From: Tianweitania sediminis
GTDB lineage: Bacteria > Pseudomonadota > Alphaproteobacteria > Rhizobiales > Rhizobiaceae
NCBI RefSeq assembly: GCF_017813335.1
Contig: NZ_JAGIYY010000010.1
Location: 1-64,000, forward strand
Direction of reading: 5' to 3'
DNA: 64,000 nucleotides
The notes under the pieces are model-generated. The model did no database searches, was not told the origin of the DNA, and saw only the letters and a program-made list of their open reading frames with translations. This document shows, piece after piece, positions 19,602 to 31,865 of this stretch. The position numbers and the translations under genes are program-made. How positions within the stretch are numbered: the first letter of the stretch is position 1; the number at the start of each line of letters is the position of its first letter.

Positions 19602-20591
19602 ATGGCCGGGGTTGAACAAAAAGCGGTAAGCGCAGACGAAGCCGGCATGCGCCTCGACCGCTGGTTCAAGGTTCATTATCCGGGCCTCGGCTTTGGGCAC
19701 CTCCAGAAGCTTTTGCGCTCCGGCCAGGTGCGCGTGGATGGCGGCCGCGCCAAGGCGGATACGCGTATCCAACCCGGGCAAATGGTCCGTGTTCCCCCGT
19801 TGCCGATTGACGAAAAGGGGAGTCCCGGGCCGCTCACGGCAAAAACCATCCGCTCGCAGCAGGACGGCGACGTTCTGGCCAAGATGCTGATCTACGAAGA
19901 CGACAAGGTTTTCGTGTTCAACAAGCCGTCGGGCCTCGCCGTGCAGGGCGGGTCCGGCGTCACAAGACACGTCGATGGCCTCCTGGAAGCCTGGCGTTCA
20001 AAGAAGGGTGAGAAGCCCCGCCTGGTGCATCGCCTTGATCGTGATACATCGGGGGTACTTGTTGTCGCCCGTACACGTCTGGCAGCCATGAAGCTCGCTG
20101 AAGCTTTTCGCGCGCGCGAAACCCGCAAGACCTACTGGGCACTCGTGAAAGGCGTTCCAAAGAACCGCGACGGAAAGCTTTCAACGTGGCTGGTCAAGGA
20201 ACAAACCCCGGACGGTGATCGCATGCGCATCGCCGCACATGGGGAAAAGGGCGCTGATCACGCGGTGTCGTACTATCGTGTCGTTGATCAGGCCGGGCAG
20301 AACCTCAGCTGGCTTGAGATGGAGCCTTACACCGGGCGAACCCACCAGCTACGCGTTCATGCCTTGGAGCTTGGCTGCCCGATCATCGGGGATCCGAAAT
20401 ATTTCGAGGCCGATACGAATTGGGACTTTCCTGGCGGCATGCAGAACCGGCTTCACCTCCATGCGCGCCGGATCATCATCCCGCATCCGGAACGCGGCAA
20501 GCTTGACGTGACGGCCGAAATGCCACCCCACATGGTGCAAAGCTGGAACCTGATCGGCTTCGAAGAGGCAACCGGCAACGATCTGGCGTAA
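19602..20591 (+). CDS. rluC: RluA-family 23S rRNA pseudouridine synthase (RluC-like)
   Basis: A 329-residue enzyme converting specific uridines of 23S rRNA to pseudouridine. An N-terminal S4 RNA-binding domain (MRLDRWFKVHYPGLGFGHLQ) precedes the RluA domain with catalytic D146 in LVHRLDRDTSGVLVVA, and the C-terminal motif YTGRTHQLRVHALELGCPII. The S4 domain plus length favour RluC over RluA; the target sites are not certain. Confidence 0.88.
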   Translation: MAGVEQKAVSADEAGMRLDRWFKVHYPGLGFGHLQKLLRSGQVRVDGGRAKADTRIQPGQMVRVPPLPIDEKGSPGPLTAKTIRSQQDGDVLAKMLIYEDDKVFVFNKPSGLAVQGGSGVTRHVDGLLEAWRSKKGEKPRLVHRLDRDTSGVLVVARTRLAAMKLAEAFRARETRKTYWALVKGVPKNRDGKLSTWLVKEQTPDGDRMRIAAHGEKGADHAVSYYRVVDQAGQNLSWLEMEPYTGRTHQLRVHALELGCPIIGDPKYFEADTNWDFPGGMQNRLHLHARRIIIPHPERGKLDVTAEMPPHMVQSWNLIGFEEATGNDLA

Positions 20592-20713
20592 GTGCCTGTG
20601 TCGGTGCGGTTCTTCGCCGCTGGGATCTTGGATCCGAGGCGGCCAATACGCATCTTCGATGCGACGCTTCAAGCGCCCCGGGCGGGCGCAACCTTCCCTT
20701 CGAAAGCAAGATC

Positions 20714-21508
20714 ATGCGTGACATCCTGAGCGACCTCGAAGACAGCAAGTTTCATTCGGACGTGGATCCAGTGAAGCGTGCCCAGCAGTTGACGAAGCCG
20801 GTAATGCCTAAACGCTTCTACAAGAGCGTCGACGTGGAGGAGGGTGAGGGCGGCTGGACGGTTCTGCTGGACGGGAAGGCAATCCGCACGCCTGCTCAGG
20901 CGCTCATCGTGTTGCCGACCGAAAATGCCGCCTTGCTGGTTGCTGCGGAGTTCAGCGCTCAGACAGACGTCGTGAACCTCGCGACCATGCCGGCTTATCG
21001 TCTGGTGAACACGGTGATCGACGGGGTCTCTGCGGACCCGCAGGCGGTGATCGAGGACATCATGCGCTTCGCATCGAGCGACATGACCTGTTACCGCGCC
21101 GATGCGCCGGATGCTCTCGTCGTTTCACAGTCCAGCGCATGGGATCCGGTGCTGGACTGGGCGCAGGAGCGCCTTGGAGCGCGGTTCACCTTGTCGGAAG
21201 GCGTGATGCATGTGGAGCAGCCGCGCGAAAGCATCGCGGCAATCGGCCACCACCTGCGTCAGGACGCCGATCCGTTTCGTTTGGCGTCGCTGCATGTGAT
21301 GACGTCGATTAGTGGCTCGGCGCTGATCGCACTGGCGCTGGAGGCTGGCACGCTGTCGTTCGATCAGGCCTGGGCCGCGGCTCACGTTGACGAAGATTGG
21401 AACATCGCGCAATGGGGCGAGGACCAAGAAGCTGCCGCACGCCGCGCGTTCCGCAAGCGTGACATGGAAGCAGCTTACGCTGTTCTGGCGGCGCGCCGGG
21501 CGACCTAG
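20714..21508 (+). CDS. ATP12-family F1-ATPase assembly chaperone
   Basis: A 264-residue homologue of mitochondrial Atp12, the chaperone for the F1 alpha subunit, found in alphaproteobacteria. Recognisable stretches are KRFYKSVDVEEGEGGWTVLL, MPAYRLVNTVIDGV with DIMRFASSDMTCYRA, and WDPVLDWAQERLGARF. In related genomes it often follows rluC with a HAD phosphatase gene between; here that gene is absent and the 122-base gap has nothing recognisable. Confidence 0.9.
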   Translation: MRDILSDLEDSKFHSDVDPVKRAQQLTKPVMPKRFYKSVDVEEGEGGWTVLLDGKAIRTPAQALIVLPTENAALLVAAEFSAQTDVVNLATMPAYRLVNTVIDGVSADPQAVIEDIMRFASSDMTCYRADAPDALVVSQSSAWDPVLDWAQERLGARFTLSEGVMHVEQPRESIAAIGHHLRQDADPFRLASLHVMTSISGSALIALALEAGTLSFDQAWAAAHVDEDWNIAQWGEDQEAAARRAFRKRDMEAAYAVLAARRAT

Positions 21509-21531
21509 CTAGCGCGACCCACTGCCCTCCA

Positions 21532-21723
21532 TCAGTTCTTCCGGGTGTGATCGACCGATTGGATTTCCGTGTCGTGATACCAGCCGCTGCTCGCCATCAC
21601 AGGCACCAGGGGGCGCATGGTGCTTGCAGCCGCGGCCTTGCCCTCGCTGCCGGCCGCGCGACGGCCTCCGAGTGGAAAATGGAAGATCTTTGCTGACGTT
21701 TGTTCCTGCGGGAGACGGGACAT
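21532..21723 (-). CDS. DUF2735 family small protein
   Basis: A 63-residue protein: MSRLPQEQTSAKIFHFPLGG with the family's central SAKIxxFPxGGR motif and the C-terminal SSGWYHDTEIQSVDHTRKN. DUF2735 proteins are rhizobial, of unknown function, and commonly lie beside glnII; here the gene is divergent from glnII. AGAAGGAACC precedes the ATG on the minus strand. The linkage suggests a role tied to glutamine synthesis; that is inference. Confidence 0.8.
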   Translation of the reverse strand: MSRLPQEQTSAKIFHFPLGGRRAAGSEGKAAAASTMRPLVPVMASSGWYHDTEIQSVDHTRKN

Positions 21724-22079
21724 GAAAGGTTCCTTCTTCTGGCTCCTCGAACTCGAAGATGGGGTGCAGCATAGGTGATGAAAATAGATGCATCACATGA
21801 TTATTCGTTGGGCAATCTATCACCCGAACCGTTTGGAAGGAGGCGAGAAAAGGCGTCGAAGCATTGGTTTCTGTGATGTTCCGGATCAACAGGCAGAATG
21901 GTTTGGCGGCAAACAGGTTCCGCTAAGGCGGTTTGTAGGGCTGAACGGATCCCGGTAGCAGGCCCTGCTCACTATGCTTCGAATTGGCACGCGGTTTGCA
22001 AAGGAGGTTGCGGAACCGCCGGTGCCTTCACGACCGGGACCGGTGCGGCAGTTCCAGGTCGTGGTTGCGAGAGGCTAGA
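21724..22079. other. Divergent control region between DUF2735 gene and glnII
   Basis: This 356-base gap holds the glnII sigma-54 promoter and leader near its right end. Around 21763-21780 there are GGTGC/GGTGAT half-site-like sequences that could be NtrC sites, but no convincing full dyad. A promoter for the minus-strand gene must also lie here; I could not place it. Confidence 0.5.
21985..22000 (+). promoter_or_regulatory. Sigma-54 promoter of glnII
   Basis: TGGCACG-CGGT-TTGCA is an exact match to the RpoN consensus TGGCACG-N4-TTGCW, with the invariant GG (-24) and GC (-12) correctly spaced. Transcription would start near 22011, about 70 bases before the glnII ATG. Known rhizobial glnII genes are NtrC/RpoN dependent, which agrees. 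Confidence 0.9.
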
Positions 22080-23120
22080 ATGACGAAGTACAAGCTCGAA
22101 TATATTTGGCTGGACGGTTACACGCCTGTCCCCAATCTTCGCGGCAAGACGCAGATCAAGGAATTCGCTTCCTTCCCGACTCTGGAAGAGCTGCCGCTGT
22201 GGGGCTTCGATGGCTCATCGACCTTGCAGGCTGAAGGACACTCCTCGGATTGCGTTCTCAAGCCGGTCGCCTTGTATCCCGATCCGGCGCGCACCAATGG
22301 CGTGCTGGTGATGTGCGAAGTCATGATGCCGGATGGCGTGACCCCGCACGCCTCCAACAGCCGTGCCACGATCCTTGATGATGATGGCGCATGGTTCGGC
22401 TTCGAACAGGAATACTTCTTCTACAAGGACGGCCGTCCGCTCGGCTTCCCCGCGTCCGGCTATCCTGCGCCACAAGGCCCGTATTACACGGGCGTCGGCT
22501 ACAAGAATGTCGGCGACGTGGCTCGCCAGATCGTTGAAGAGCACCTCGACCTTTGCCTCGCGGCTGGCATCAACCACGAAGGCATCAACGCCGAAGTGGC
22601 CAAGGGCCAATGGGAATTCCAGATCTTCGGCAAGGGCTCGAAGAAAGCCGCGGACCAGATCTGGATGGCGCGTTACCTACTCCTGCGCCTAACCGAGAAA
22701 TACGGCATCGACATCGAGTTTCATTGCAAGCCGCTCGGCGACACTGACTGGAACGGCTCGGGCATGCATTGCAACTTCTCGACCGCCTATATGCGCGAAG
22801 TCGGCGGCAAAGAGTATTTCGAGGCGCTGATGGCGGCTTTCGACAAGAACCTGCACGACCACATCGCAGTCTACGGCCCTGATAACGACAAGCGCCTGAC
22901 CGGCAAGCATGAAACCGCGCCGTGGAACAAGTTCTCCTATGGCGTGGCGGATCGCGGCGCTTCGATCCGCGTGCCCCACTCCTTCGTCAACAACGGCTAC
23001 AAGGGTTATCTCGAGGATCGTCGTCCGAACTCGCAGGGCTGCCCTTACCAGATCGCCTCGCAGGTTCTGAAGACGATTGCGGAAGTACCGACCGAGGCCT
23101 TCAAGAAGGCGGCCGCTTGA
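22080..23120 (+). CDS. glnII: Glutamine synthetase type II
   Basis: GSII (346 residues) is the eukaryotic-type octameric enzyme making glutamine from glutamate, ammonia and ATP; rhizobia carry it in addition to GSI. The start MTKYKLEYIWLDGYTPVPNL, the substrate loop LPLWGFDGSSTLQAEGHSSD, and the ATP-binding region GSGMHCNFSTAYMREVGG are clear. ATG 22080 gives the standard start. The gene has its own sigma-54 promoter and terminator, so it is monocistronic and expected to respond to nitrogen limitation. Confidence 0.97.
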   Translation: MTKYKLEYIWLDGYTPVPNLRGKTQIKEFASFPTLEELPLWGFDGSSTLQAEGHSSDCVLKPVALYPDPARTNGVLVMCEVMMPDGVTPHASNSRATILDDDGAWFGFEQEYFFYKDGRPLGFPASGYPAPQGPYYTGVGYKNVGDVARQIVEEHLDLCLAAGINHEGINAEVAKGQWEFQIFGKGSKKAADQIWMARYLLLRLTEKYGIDIEFHCKPLGDTDWNGSGMHCNFSTAYMREVGGKEYFEALMAAFDKNLHDHIAVYGPDNDKRLTGKHETAPWNKFSYGVADRGASIRVPHSFVNNGYKGYLEDRRPNSQGCPYQIASQVLKTIAEVPTEAFKKAAA

Positions 23121-23149
23121 GCCGCTAGCTACTCCAAAGGGGAACACGA

Positions 23150-23187
23150 GGAAACGGCCCGGCAGCAACTGTCGGGCCGTTTCCTTT
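23150..23187 (+). terminator. Intrinsic terminator after glnII
   Basis: GGAAACGGCCCGGCA (23150-23164) pairs with TGTCGGGCCGTTTCC (23170-23184), followed by TTT. It also runs up to the stop codon of the converging minus-strand gene. Confidence 0.8.
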
Positions 23188-23654
23188 CATTCGGCGTTCG
23201 GACGAACCCGGTAGCGGCGGAACGCTTCTGCCATGCGTTCGCCTTCGCTGCGCTCTGGGAAGAGCTGGTAGCTCGGAGCCCAGATCCGGCTGATCTTTTC
23301 GATGCGTAAGGCGATGACGTTGCGCACCGGATAATCGGGACCTGCAAGATCGATCAAGCCTGCCGCGAACCGCTCGAAGTTCGGGTCGTCTTGTGCAATG
23401 ATGCGGGCCGAGCCCGCCGCTTTGAACCCCCGCTGACGAAACACATCCACGAAGGACAGGCAGGCGCGAGGCTGTCCCCCAATGTTGCGGACGCTGTTGG
23501 ACGACATGATGTCAGCCACCACGAGCGTTTCCTCGTCATGCACCGTGAAGATCTCCTTTGGCGTGACGTTCGGCATGCCATCCCCGTCCACAGTGGCAAG
23601 CCAGCACAGCACTGCGCCGTCGAGCTCGGCGCGGAAGGTCTCGTTGATCTTCAT
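23187..23654 (-). CDS. Pyridoxamine 5'-phosphate oxidase family FMN-binding protein
   Basis: A 155-residue split-barrel flavin protein: CWLATVDGDGMPNVTPKEIF (FMN-binding strand), TLVVADIMSSNSVRNIGGQP, RACLSFVDVFRQRGFKAAGS and YPVRNVIALRIEKI. This subgroup is generally annotated as pyridoxamine 5'-phosphate oxidase-like but is too short and divergent for PdxH; the substrate is unknown. AGGAG precedes the ATG. It lies downstream of glnA, beyond a terminator. Confidence 0.8.
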   Translation of the reverse strand: MKINETFRAELDGAVLCWLATVDGDGMPNVTPKEIFTVHDEETLVVADIMSSNSVRNIGGQPRACLSFVDVFRQRGFKAAGSARIIAQDDPNFERFAAGLIDLAGPDYPVRNVIALRIEKISRIWAPSYQLFPERSEGERMAEAFRRYRVRPNAE

Positions 23655-23680
23655 GGCGAGAGAACTCCTCGTATAGCCAA

Positions 23681-23711
23681 AGAAAAAGCCCGGCGGATGG
23701 TCCGCCGAGCT
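23681..23711 (-). terminator. Intrinsic terminator after glnA
   Basis: On the minus strand AGCTCGGCGGA pairs with TCCGCCGGGCT (one G-U pair) around CCA, followed by TTTTCT. This ends the glnBA transcript, 28 bases after the glnA stop. Confidence 0.85.
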
Positions 23712-23738
23712 CCCCTTGTTGTTCGGTAGGCGGCTGCC

Positions 23739-25148
23739 TTACACGGAGTAGTACATGTCAAACTCGACGGGGTGCGGCGTCATCTCGAAACGCATGACCT
23801 CGGCCATCTTGAGCTCGATGTAAGCGTCGATCTGGTCATCGTCGAACACGCCGCCTGCCTTCAGGAATCCGCGATCGCGATCAAGGTTCTGCAGGGCCTC
23901 GCGCAGCGAACCGGACACGGTCGGGATCTTCTTCAGTTCCTTCGGCGGCAGATCGTAAAGATCCTTGTCCATCGGCTGACCCGGGTGGATCTTGTTCTTG
24001 ATGCCGTCCAGACCAGCCATCAGCAGGGCTGCGAAGGCGAGGTATGCATTCGCACCCGGATCCGGGAATCGCACTTCAACGCGCTTCGACTTCGGCGACG
24101 AACCGAACGGGATACGGCAGGAGGCCGAGCGGTTGCGCGCCGAGTACGCGAGCAGCACTGGCGCTTCATAACCGGGCACGAGGCGCTTGTAGGAGTTGGT
24201 CAGCGGGTTGGTGAAGGCGTTGATCGCCTTGGCGTGCTTGATCACGCCGCCGATGAAGAACAGGCAGTTCTCCGATAGGCCGGCATATTCGTTGCCGGCG
24301 AAGGTCGGCTTGCCGTCGCGCCAGATCGACATGTGCACGTGCATGCCCGAGCCGTTGTCGCCGAAGATCGGCTTCGGCATGAAGGTCGCGGTCTTGCCGT
24401 AGGCATTGGCGACCTGGTGCACGACATACTTGTAGATCTGCATCTTGTCGGCGTTGCGCACCAGCGTATCGAACTTTAAGCCGAGTTCGTGCTGGGCCGC
24501 AGCCACTTCATGGTGGTGCTTCTCGGTGCGAACGCCCATCTCGGTGAGAACCGTGAGCATCTCCGAGCGCATGTCCTGCGCGGAATCGATCGGTGGAACC
24601 GGGAAATAGCCGCCCTTCATGCGCGGCCGATGACCCATGTTGCCGGTTTCGTAGTCCGTATCGTCGTTGGTCGGCAGTTCCGTGGAGTCTAACTTGAAGC
24701 CGGTGTTGTAGGGGTCGGCCTTGTACTTCACGTCATCGAAGATGAAGAACTCGGCTTCCGGGCCGACGAAGATCGTGTCGCCAACGCCTTCCGACTTCAT
24801 ATAGGCTTCCGCCTTCTTGGCGGTGCCGCGCGGATCGCGGTTGTAGGCTTCGCCCGAAACCGGATCCAGGATGTCGCACATGATCACCATGGTCGACTGC
24901 GCAAAGAAGGGATCCATGTGGACGGTGTCGGTGTCCGGCATCAGCACCATGTCCGACTCGTTGATCGCCTTCCAGCCGGCGATGGAAGACCCGTCGAACA
25001 TCACGCCGTCGGCGAACATGTCCTCGTCGACTTCTGCGATGTCCATGGTGACATGGTGCATCTTGCCCTTCGGATCAGTGAAGCGCAGGTCAACGAACTT
25101 CACCTCGTTGTCCTTGATCTGCTTCATGATGTCACTGGCTGTCGTCAT
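23739..25148 (-). CDS. glnA: Glutamine synthetase type I
   Basis: GSI (469 residues) is the dodecameric main ammonia-assimilating enzyme. Visible motifs are [40 protein letters not shown], the ATP-binding [20 protein letters not shown] and the adenylylation region [20 protein letters not shown] with its tyrosine near residue 398, so activity is likely tuned by GlnE. It follows glnB by 42 bases on the same strand, the standard glnBA operon. Confidence 0.97.
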   Translation of the reverse strand: MTTASDIMKQIKDNEVKFVDLRFTDPKGKMHHVTMDIAEVDEDMFADGVMFDGSSIAGWKAINESDMVLMPDTDTVHMDPFFAQSTMVIMCDILDPVSGEAYNRDPRGTAKKAEAYMKSEGVGDTIFVGPEAEFFIFDDVKYKADPYNTGFKLDSTELPTNDDTDYETGNMGHRPRMKGGYFPVPPIDSAQDMRSEMLTVLTEMGVRTEKHHHEVAAAQHELGLKFDTLVRNADKMQIYKYVVHQVANAYGKTATFMPKPIFGDNGSGMHVHMSIWRDGKPTFAGNEYAGLSENCLFFIGGVIKHAKAINAFTNPLTNSYKRLVPGYEAPVLLAYSARNRSASCRIPFGSSPKSKRVEVRFPDPGANAYLAFAALLMAGLDGIKNKIHPGQPMDKDLYDLPPKELKKIPTVSGSLREALQNLDRDRGFLKAGGVFDDDQIDAYIELKMAEVMRFEMTPHPVEFDMYYSV

Positions 25149-25190
25149 GTGCTCTTCCTGTCTCCGATGAAGGTGGGTCCGCCCAATGGG

Positions 25191-25646
<456 letters not shown>

Positions 25647-25823
25647 TCAATAAGCCAAGAGCTGGCGGAAAGGGAGCGTGATTGCGTTTTGAAGTGCTCA
25701 AGCTTGTGGCAGTTCATGCTCAAACAGTGAGCGTTCTGTCTGCAAAGGGTGCAACGCAGCCCGGTTGTTGCAATTCATCGTCCAACGGCGATCATGCCAC
25801 GCGTCGGAATAGCGAGTGCTTCC

Positions 25824-27305
25824 ATGCAGATTCTTGATCCCCAGGAGATGAACGAAGCCGATCGCCTGGCGGCGGCTGGTGGGGTCACAACGCTGCAGCT
25901 CATGCGAAACGCCGGCGCAGCGGTTGCCCGTGTTGCATTCGAGCGTTTCCCGGATCATTCACGCATCGATGTGCTGTGCGGGCCCGGCAATAACGGCGGC
26001 GACGGCTTCGTCGCCGCGCGCCTGCTGAGGCAAAGCGGATGCGACGTCCGGGTTTGGCAGAATGCGCCGGCACGCCCCGGTAGCGACGCCGACCAGGTTG
26101 CTCGGGAGTGGGATGGTGATGTCGGAACGCTGGCGGAGTTTCAGCCGGATGTCCGCGCGCTGGTGATCGACGCGCTTTATGGTGCCGGGCTCAGTCGCGC
26201 CCTCGCAGGCGATGATCTTGCTGCCATTCAGCGGATCCGTCAGAACGGATGTCGGGTGCTTGCGGTGGATCTCCCCTCGGGAGTGTCTGGCGCCACGGGC
26301 GCGGTGCTGGGCTATGCTCTAAAGGCAGATTGCACCGTCACCTTCTTTCGCAAGAAGCCTGGGCACCTCCTTTACCCCGGGCGTGAGCTTTGCGGCGCCC
26401 TCGTTTTGGCCGATATTGGGATATCAGACGCCGTTCTCCATCTGATCAAGCCAGGCCTGTGGGAGAATGGGCCGGCGCTCTGGCAGCCGCATCTGCCGAA
26501 ACCGAACGCCACCGCACACAAGTACCGTCGCGGCCATGTCGCCGTCCTGTCTGGGGGTGCAACGTCCTCGGGTGCCGCCCGTTTAGCAGCCGAAGCCGCC
26601 GCGCGGGCAGGCGCGGGCGCCGTCACGGTGCTCAGTCCGCCAGCCGCGCTTTTGCCGAATGCCGCTCACCTGACCGCGACCATGCTTCGACGGGTGGAAG
26701 ATGCAGCGGCGGCTCGGACGTTCATCGGGGAGCGCAAGGTTGCAAGCGTGGTTTGTGGGCCGGGTTTCGGCACGGGGGATTGGCACGGCTCGATGGTGGC
26801 GTCACTCCTTCGGGTGAACGAAACGGCTTTGGTGCTCGATGCCGATGCCATCACCTTGCTGGCCAGGGATCCGGGCCTGCTCCAGGACAGGCCGACTGAG
26901 GCGGCACCCTCCATTGTCTTGACTCCGCATGAGGGCGAGTTCGGCCGGCTGTTTCCAGATCTCGCTGCCGACACGGCGCTATCCAAGGTGGACCGCGCCC
27001 GGCTCGCTGCCCGGCGTGCCCAGGCTGTGGTGATCCTGAAAGGTCCCGATACAGTGGTCGCAGCATCCGACGGGCGTGCGGCCATCAACAGCAACGGAAC
27101 GGTGTGGCTGGCGACTGCCGGCTCGGGAGACGTCCTGGCGGGGATCGTTGCGGCGCTGATCGCAGGCGGCATGCCCCCGTTCGGGGCCGCCTGTGCTGCC
27201 GTTTGGGTTCACGCGGAAGCGGGGCGGGAGGAAGGCTTCGGCTTAACTGCGGAAGATCTGCCGCAGGCCGCGCGACGTGTGCTGGCGCGCTTGATTAGCC
27301 GTTGA
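25824..27305 (+). CDS. nnr: Bifunctional NAD(P)H-hydrate epimerase/dehydratase
   Basis: A 493-residue metabolite-repair enzyme: the N-terminal YjeF_N domain epimerises damaged NAD(P)HX and the C-terminal ribokinase-like domain dehydrates S-NAD(P)HX using ADP. The N-terminal Rossmann part has DVLCGPGNNGGDGFVAARLL and VLAVDLPSGVSGATGAVLG; the C-terminal domain has HKYRRGHVAVLSGGATSSGA, LTPHEGEFGRLFP and the GSGDVLAG anion hole. ATG 25824 is the standard MQILDPQEMNEADRL start; a GTG at 25749 is unlikely. Its end overlaps the converging DUF72 gene by 11 bases. Confidence 0.93.
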   Translation: MQILDPQEMNEADRLAAAGGVTTLQLMRNAGAAVARVAFERFPDHSRIDVLCGPGNNGGDGFVAARLLRQSGCDVRVWQNAPARPGSDADQVAREWDGDVGTLAEFQPDVRALVIDALYGAGLSRALAGDDLAAIQRIRQNGCRVLAVDLPSGVSGATGAVLGYALKADCTVTFFRKKPGHLLYPGRELCGALVLADIGISDAVLHLIKPGLWENGPALWQPHLPKPNATAHKYRRGHVAVLSGGATSSGAARLAAEAAARAGAGAVTVLSPPAALLPNAAHLTATMLRRVEDAAAARTFIGERKVASVVCGPGFGTGDWHGSMVASLLRVNETALVLDADAITLLARDPGLLQDRPTEAAPSIVLTPHEGEFGRLFPDLAADTALSKVDRARLAARRAQAVVILKGPDTVVAASDGRAAINSNGTVWLATAGSGDVLAGIVAALIAGGMPPFGAACAAVWVHAEAGREEGFGLTAEDLPQAARRVLARLISR

Positions 27306-28101
27306 CCTTCTCTTGCAAGGCCATGGCTGCCTGAGGCGCCCGCACCTTTCCTTCATGGATGAAGTAGACGAATACGTCGCGCGGCATCTTTTTGGCTTGG
27401 CGTCCCGGCGCCGCCAAGGGCAAGTTTTCCGGCTGCTCGCCCGCCGCCCACGCTTTTGCATGCCTACTCCAAGCGGCGATGTCCTCGGGCGGGTAAGCGG
27501 TCGGGATCTCGTCTTCGCCCTTCTGCAGACGGGAATACACGAAGTCCGCCGTCACATCGGCGATTTCCGGATAGGCGTGATGATCGGCATGACAGATCGC
27601 CACCTTGTACTTCTCCGCCAAGGCAACGAAGTCGGGATCGACGAAGCTGGCGTGTCGAACCTCGAGAACGTGGCGAAGCGCCAGTCCGCCACTTCTGTCG
27701 GGCAGGAGCTTCAGGAAACCCTCGAAATCGTCTGGCTCGAACTTCTTGGTCGGCGCGAACTGCCAAACGATGGGCCCAAGCCTGTCGCCAAGTTCATGCA
27801 CGCCCGTGTCGAAGAACCGCTTCATCGACTCGCCGGCTTCCGCCAGCACCTTCTTGTTTGTGACGAAGCGGTTGCCCTTCACGGCAAACACAAAGCCTTC
27901 CGGCGTATCCGCCGCCCACTTGGCAAAGGTTTCTGGCGTTTGGCCCCGATAGTAGGTGCCGTTGATCTCGATGGTCCTGAGCTGCCGCGAAGCGTATTCC
28001 AGCTGCCTCTTCTTGGACAGGTCACTTGGGTAGAACGTGCCTTCCCAAGGCTCGAAGGTCCAGCCGCCGATGCCGGCACGGATTGTTCCGCTCGAACTCA
28101 T
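27295..28101 (-). CDS. DUF72 domain-containing protein
   Basis: A 268-residue YecE-type TIM-barrel protein. Family marks include TIRAGIGGWTFEPWEGTFYP, LRTIEINGTYYRGQTPETFA, WAADTPEGFVFAVKGNRFVT and VLEVRHASFVDPDFVALAEK, and the C-terminal VFVYFIHEGKVRAPQAAMAL. Biochemical role is unknown. It probably follows uvrA and the GST gene in one minus-strand transcript (31-base gap). Confidence 0.88.
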   Translation of the reverse strand: MSSSGTIRAGIGGWTFEPWEGTFYPSDLSKKRQLEYASRQLRTIEINGTYYRGQTPETFAKWAADTPEGFVFAVKGNRFVTNKKVLAEAGESMKRFFDTGVHELGDRLGPIVWQFAPTKKFEPDDFEGFLKLLPDRSGGLALRHVLEVRHASFVDPDFVALAEKYKVAICHADHHAYPEIADVTADFVYSRLQKGEDEIPTAYPPEDIAAWSRHAKAWAAGEQPENLPLAAPGRQAKKMPRDVFVYFIHEGKVRAPQAAMALQEKVNG

Positions 28102-28132
28102 CTTTGATGCCTCCACCACTCGGAACGCCGTC

Positions 28133-28759
28133 CTATGCCGGTGGGATAAAGGGTTGCGAAATCTCCTGAAAGACCGGCATGGCCTCGAAGAAGTCTGCAT
28201 GCCTGCGGAGCGCAGGAAAGGAACTCATCGATACCAGGTCCGGATGTGAGTCCTGCATGTGCTTCAAAGAGGCCGTGGCGGCGATGTCGGCATGTGTGAT
28301 GCGGTCGCCGAACCAGAAGGAGCCCGCAACAGCGGAGCGCTCGCCTTCGAGCACCTGAAGTGTTGCCAGCATCTGCGTGCGACAGCGATCGATCCAGGCC
28401 TGCGAGGCTTGGTCGTGGAGACGAAGCTCGTAGAAAAGGCTGACCGTCTTGTCGGCCAGGCCAGCGGCCAAAGCCGTCACGCGCATGACCCGGTAGCGCT
28501 CCGGTTGTGCTGTCGGATGCAGCGCACGCTCCGGCCCTGCCAGTGTGTCGAGGTAGTCGAGGATGCTCGTGCTGTCGACCAGCGCCTCACCGGTGTCGAG
28601 AACGAGGGTCGGTACCCGCGTAAGCGGGTTGATCTCGCGGATGCGCTCGGCGTCTCCGAACACCGACCATGGCCGGTGCTCAAAGGGAAGATCGTACAAG
28701 CGCAGGGCGATGCCGACCCGGCGCACAAAGGAAGAATCGTATTGGCCGATCAAGATCAT
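28133..28759 (-). CDS. Glutathione S-transferase family protein
   Basis: A 208-residue GST: a thioredoxin-like N-terminus (MILIGQYDSSFVRRVGIALR, with the S/S active-site position and cis-proline segment NPLTRVPTLVLDTGEALVDS) and an all-helical C-terminal domain containing FGDRITHADIAATASLKHM. The substrate is unknown. It starts 28 bases after the uvrA stop on the same strand and may share its transcript. Confidence 0.88.
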   Translation of the reverse strand: MILIGQYDSSFVRRVGIALRLYDLPFEHRPWSVFGDAERIREINPLTRVPTLVLDTGEALVDSTSILDYLDTLAGPERALHPTAQPERYRVMRVTALAAGLADKTVSLFYELRLHDQASQAWIDRCRTQMLATLQVLEGERSAVAGSFWFGDRITHADIAATASLKHMQDSHPDLVSMSSFPALRRHADFFEAMPVFQEISQPFIPPA

Positions 28760-28787
28760 CGCGCGCCCCCCTCCAGGTGACCCATGA

Positions 28788-31712
<2,925 letters not shown>

Positions 31713-31850
31713 GCCGCCTCGCAATAGAATCAATCGGGATTGGCGCGGCGTCATCCAAGCGGCGCGCGTTTCTCATGTAGGCACGCCCGGACTGCCTGTC
31801 CACGTTGTCGGGGCAGCATTAGCGGGTTCGAAGGTTGCTGCAAGCAAAAA

Positions 31851-31865
31851 GAACAAAGACCGAAC
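31851..31865 (-). promoter_or_regulatory. LexA (SOS) box upstream of uvrA
   Basis: GAAC-AAAGACC-GAAC is an exact match to the alphaproteobacterial LexA operator GAACN7GAAC (GTTCN7GTTC on the other strand). It lies 139 bases before the uvrA start. Its partner gene lexA is at 51678-52391. Confidence 0.75.

Noticed and set aside
21898-22083. Small open frame across the glnII promoter and start
   Set aside because: It spans the sigma-54 promoter, has no ribosome binding site of its own in the right place and no recognisable sequence.
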